Shown piece by piece: positions 62,827 through 64,000 of a stretch of 64,000 nt of DNA; positions within the stretch are counted from its first letter, which is position 1; each line of letters starts with the position of its first letter. A program made the position numbers and the translations under genes. The stretch covers positions 1 through 64,000 of the forward strand of contig CALVCO010000001.1 of assembly GCA_944326095.1 (NCBI GenBank), written 5' to 3'. The DNA is from an uncultured Erysipelotrichaceae bacterium. Lineage in GTDB: Bacteria > Bacillota_I > Bacilli_A > Erysipelotrichales > Erysipelotrichaceae. Below the pieces are notes generated by a model. The model did not search any database. It saw nothing but the letters and a program-made list of their open reading frames with translations, and had not been told where the DNA came from.

Positions 62827-63981
62827 ATGCAGTGTCCTAGATGTTTAAATGAAGATGATAGTTATTTTTATTTGGGGTCTAAGGGTTGGATGTGTCGTAA
62901 ATGCATTAGTTTTAAAAGAGTATTAATCTTAGAAGAACAAGATAAGCCTATAGGAATAGAACCAAAGGATGATTGTGGAGAATATGTATTACGTTATCCT
63001 CTTACTTCTTTACAACAAATTGTTTCTGATCAATGTGCTAAATTAGTATTAGAAAATGATATATTGATTGAAGCTATCTGTGGTGCAGGAAAAACTGAAT
63101 TAGTATTTGCGACGATTGCAAAGATGTTAAAGATGAAAAAGCGCGTTTGTTTTGCGATTTCAAGGCGACAAGTTGTATTAGAATTGCATCAGCGTTTAGC
63201 AAATACTTTTAAAGAAGCTAAAGTAGTTAAGGTATGTCAAGGTTTTAGTGATGATTTATATGGAGATATTGTAGTATGTACAACACATCAATGTTATCGT
63301 TATTATCAATATTTCGATTGTCTTATTCTTGATGAAAGTGATGCATTTCCTTATAAAGGCAATGATGTTTTAGCGGGCATTGTTAGAACTAGTTGTAAAG
63401 GGCATATGGTTTATCTTACAGCTACTATTGATAATTATTTAAAACAAAGAATTAAAGATAAATCTATTGTGCATTTACAACTTAATGCTAGACCTCATGG
63501 TTATGATTTACCTGTTCCTAAGAAGATTATTGCATTTAAAGGTATTTTATTAGGTATATTAATAAAATGGATATATGAGCATATGGAAAAACCTTTAATT
63601 ATTTTTGTTCCAACAATTCAAATATCTAAGCAATTATATTACTTTTTACATTTATTTTTTAAATGTGATTATGTAAATAGTAAATCTTTAAATCTTGATG
63701 AAAAGATTAATAGATTTCGAAAAAATGAATATAAATTATTAATAGCTACGACGATATTAGAGAGAGGAGTTACGATTGAAAATGTAAATATTTGTGTCTT
63801 TATGGCTGATCATAAAGTATTTGATGAAGCAAGTTTAATTCAAATGAGTGGAAGAGTGGGACGAACTTTTAAATATCCTGAAGGAGAGTGCTTATTTTTA
63901 TGTACAAAACAGAGTGAACAAGTAGATGAATGTATTAAAAAAAGTCAAAAGGCCAATGCCAACAAAATGTTTGTGGTGTGA
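62827..63981 (+). CDS. comFA: ComFA-like DEAD/DEAH helicase for DNA uptake
   Basis: The 384-residue protein has an N-terminal zinc ribbon (CPRCLNEDD and CRKC), Walker A AICGAGKTE, Walker B LILDESDAFPY, motif III VYLTATID, and C-terminal helicase motifs ATTILERGVTIENVNICVF and QMSGRVGR. ComFA drives transport of single-stranded DNA into the cell during natural transformation. TGGAGG precedes ATG 62827. The overlapping comFC start supports the assignment. Confidence 0.93.
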   Translation: MQCPRCLNEDDSYFYLGSKGWMCRKCISFKRVLILEEQDKPIGIEPKDDCGEYVLRYPLTSLQQIVSDQCAKLVLENDILIEAICGAGKTELVFATIAKMLKMKKRVCFAISRRQVVLELHQRLANTFKEAKVVKVCQGFSDDLYGDIVVCTTHQCYRYYQYFDCLILDESDAFPYKGNDVLAGIVRTSCKGHMVYLTATIDNYLKQRIKDKSIVHLQLNARPHGYDLPVPKKIIAFKGILLGILIKWIYEHMEKPLIIFVPTIQISKQLYYFLHLFFKCDYVNSKSLNLDEKINRFRKNEYKLLIATTILERGVTIENVNICVFMADHKVFDEASLIQMSGRVGRTFKYPEGECLFLCTKQSEQVDECIKKSQKANANKMFVV

Positions 63982-64000
63982 TGGGCCTTTAGAAGATGGG
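63956..64000 (+). CDS. comFC: ComFC, 5' end only (runs off the window)
   Basis: Fifteen codons are visible from ATG 63956, overlapping the end of comFA by 26 bases in another frame. They read MPTKCLWCDGPLEDG, with a CxxC zinc-ribbon beginning typical of ComFC phosphoribosyltransferase-like competence proteins. AAAAGG lies 4 bases upstream. The comFA-comFC order is standard in Bacillota. Confidence 0.7.
   Translation, partial: MPTKCLWCDGPLEDG

Overview
The window is a strongly AT-rich, densely packed chromosomal segment of a low-GC Gram-positive bacterium (Bacillota). The gene content suggests a gut Erysipelotrichia/Coprobacillaceae-like organism: glgC/glgD-type glycogen synthesis with a type I pullulanase, lipoprotein PrsA-like foldases, ECF-type riboflavin transporters, GdpP, HPr with a regulatory serine, and a CcpA-type operator. 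The exact taxon is inference. I found no tRNA, rRNA or CRISPR array.

Layout. 1-75 is the 3' end (domains V and VI) of a group II intron whose body lies outside the window. It is followed by a Phd-like antitoxin and a Doc toxin gene broken by four in-frame stops. 872-9342 is a co-directional housekeeping run: DUF2232 protein, gdpP, rplI, dnaB, an M23 endopeptidase, walJ/yycJ, htrA and rlmH. 9372-11344 is an IS200/IS605-type element encoding an intact Y1 transposase (TnpA) and an intact IscB, the RNA-guided HNH/RuvC nuclease ancestral to Cas9, with a structured omega-RNA region upstream of iscB. It is inserted exactly at the stop codon of yolD, the last gene of a Y-family polymerase operon. That operon faces a LexA-like XRE/S24 repressor across a shared, operator-bearing region. 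IscB, omega-RNA and TnpA may therefore be transcribed as an extension of a damage-inducible operon. This is the most interesting part of the window.

13.7-26.9 kb is central carbohydrate metabolism: ptsH, phosphoglucomutase, a Lsa-like ABC-F protein, a lipoprotein beta-galactosidase, and glgB-glgP-pulA behind a near-consensus cre site. 27.0-32.7 kb is an oppABCDF peptide importer whose codon use (many ATC isoleucines) differs from its surroundings. The shift ends inside the next gene, a DUF3887/alpha-beta hydrolase lipoprotein. ung, folC and glgC-glgD-glgA follow, then a TPR-like/SseB protein and pgk-tpiA-eno.

44.8-64 kb holds two distantly related lipoproteins; an FMN riboswitch controlling ribU, a flavin split-barrel protein and a second ribU; secG-rnr-smpB; a HIT protein; two PrsA-like proteins; and several surface or membrane proteins of unknown role. 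It also contains the tmRNA gene (ssrA, minus strand), a MATE exporter, a REC-HD-GYP response regulator with a separate Hpt protein, a HAD phosphatase, ispD, comFA and the first 15 codons of comFC.

The glycogen genes (two clusters), phosphoglucomutase, HPr and CcpA-type sites together describe a glucose-storage circuit under catabolite control. rnr, smpB and ssrA together form the trans-translation and ribosome-rescue set.
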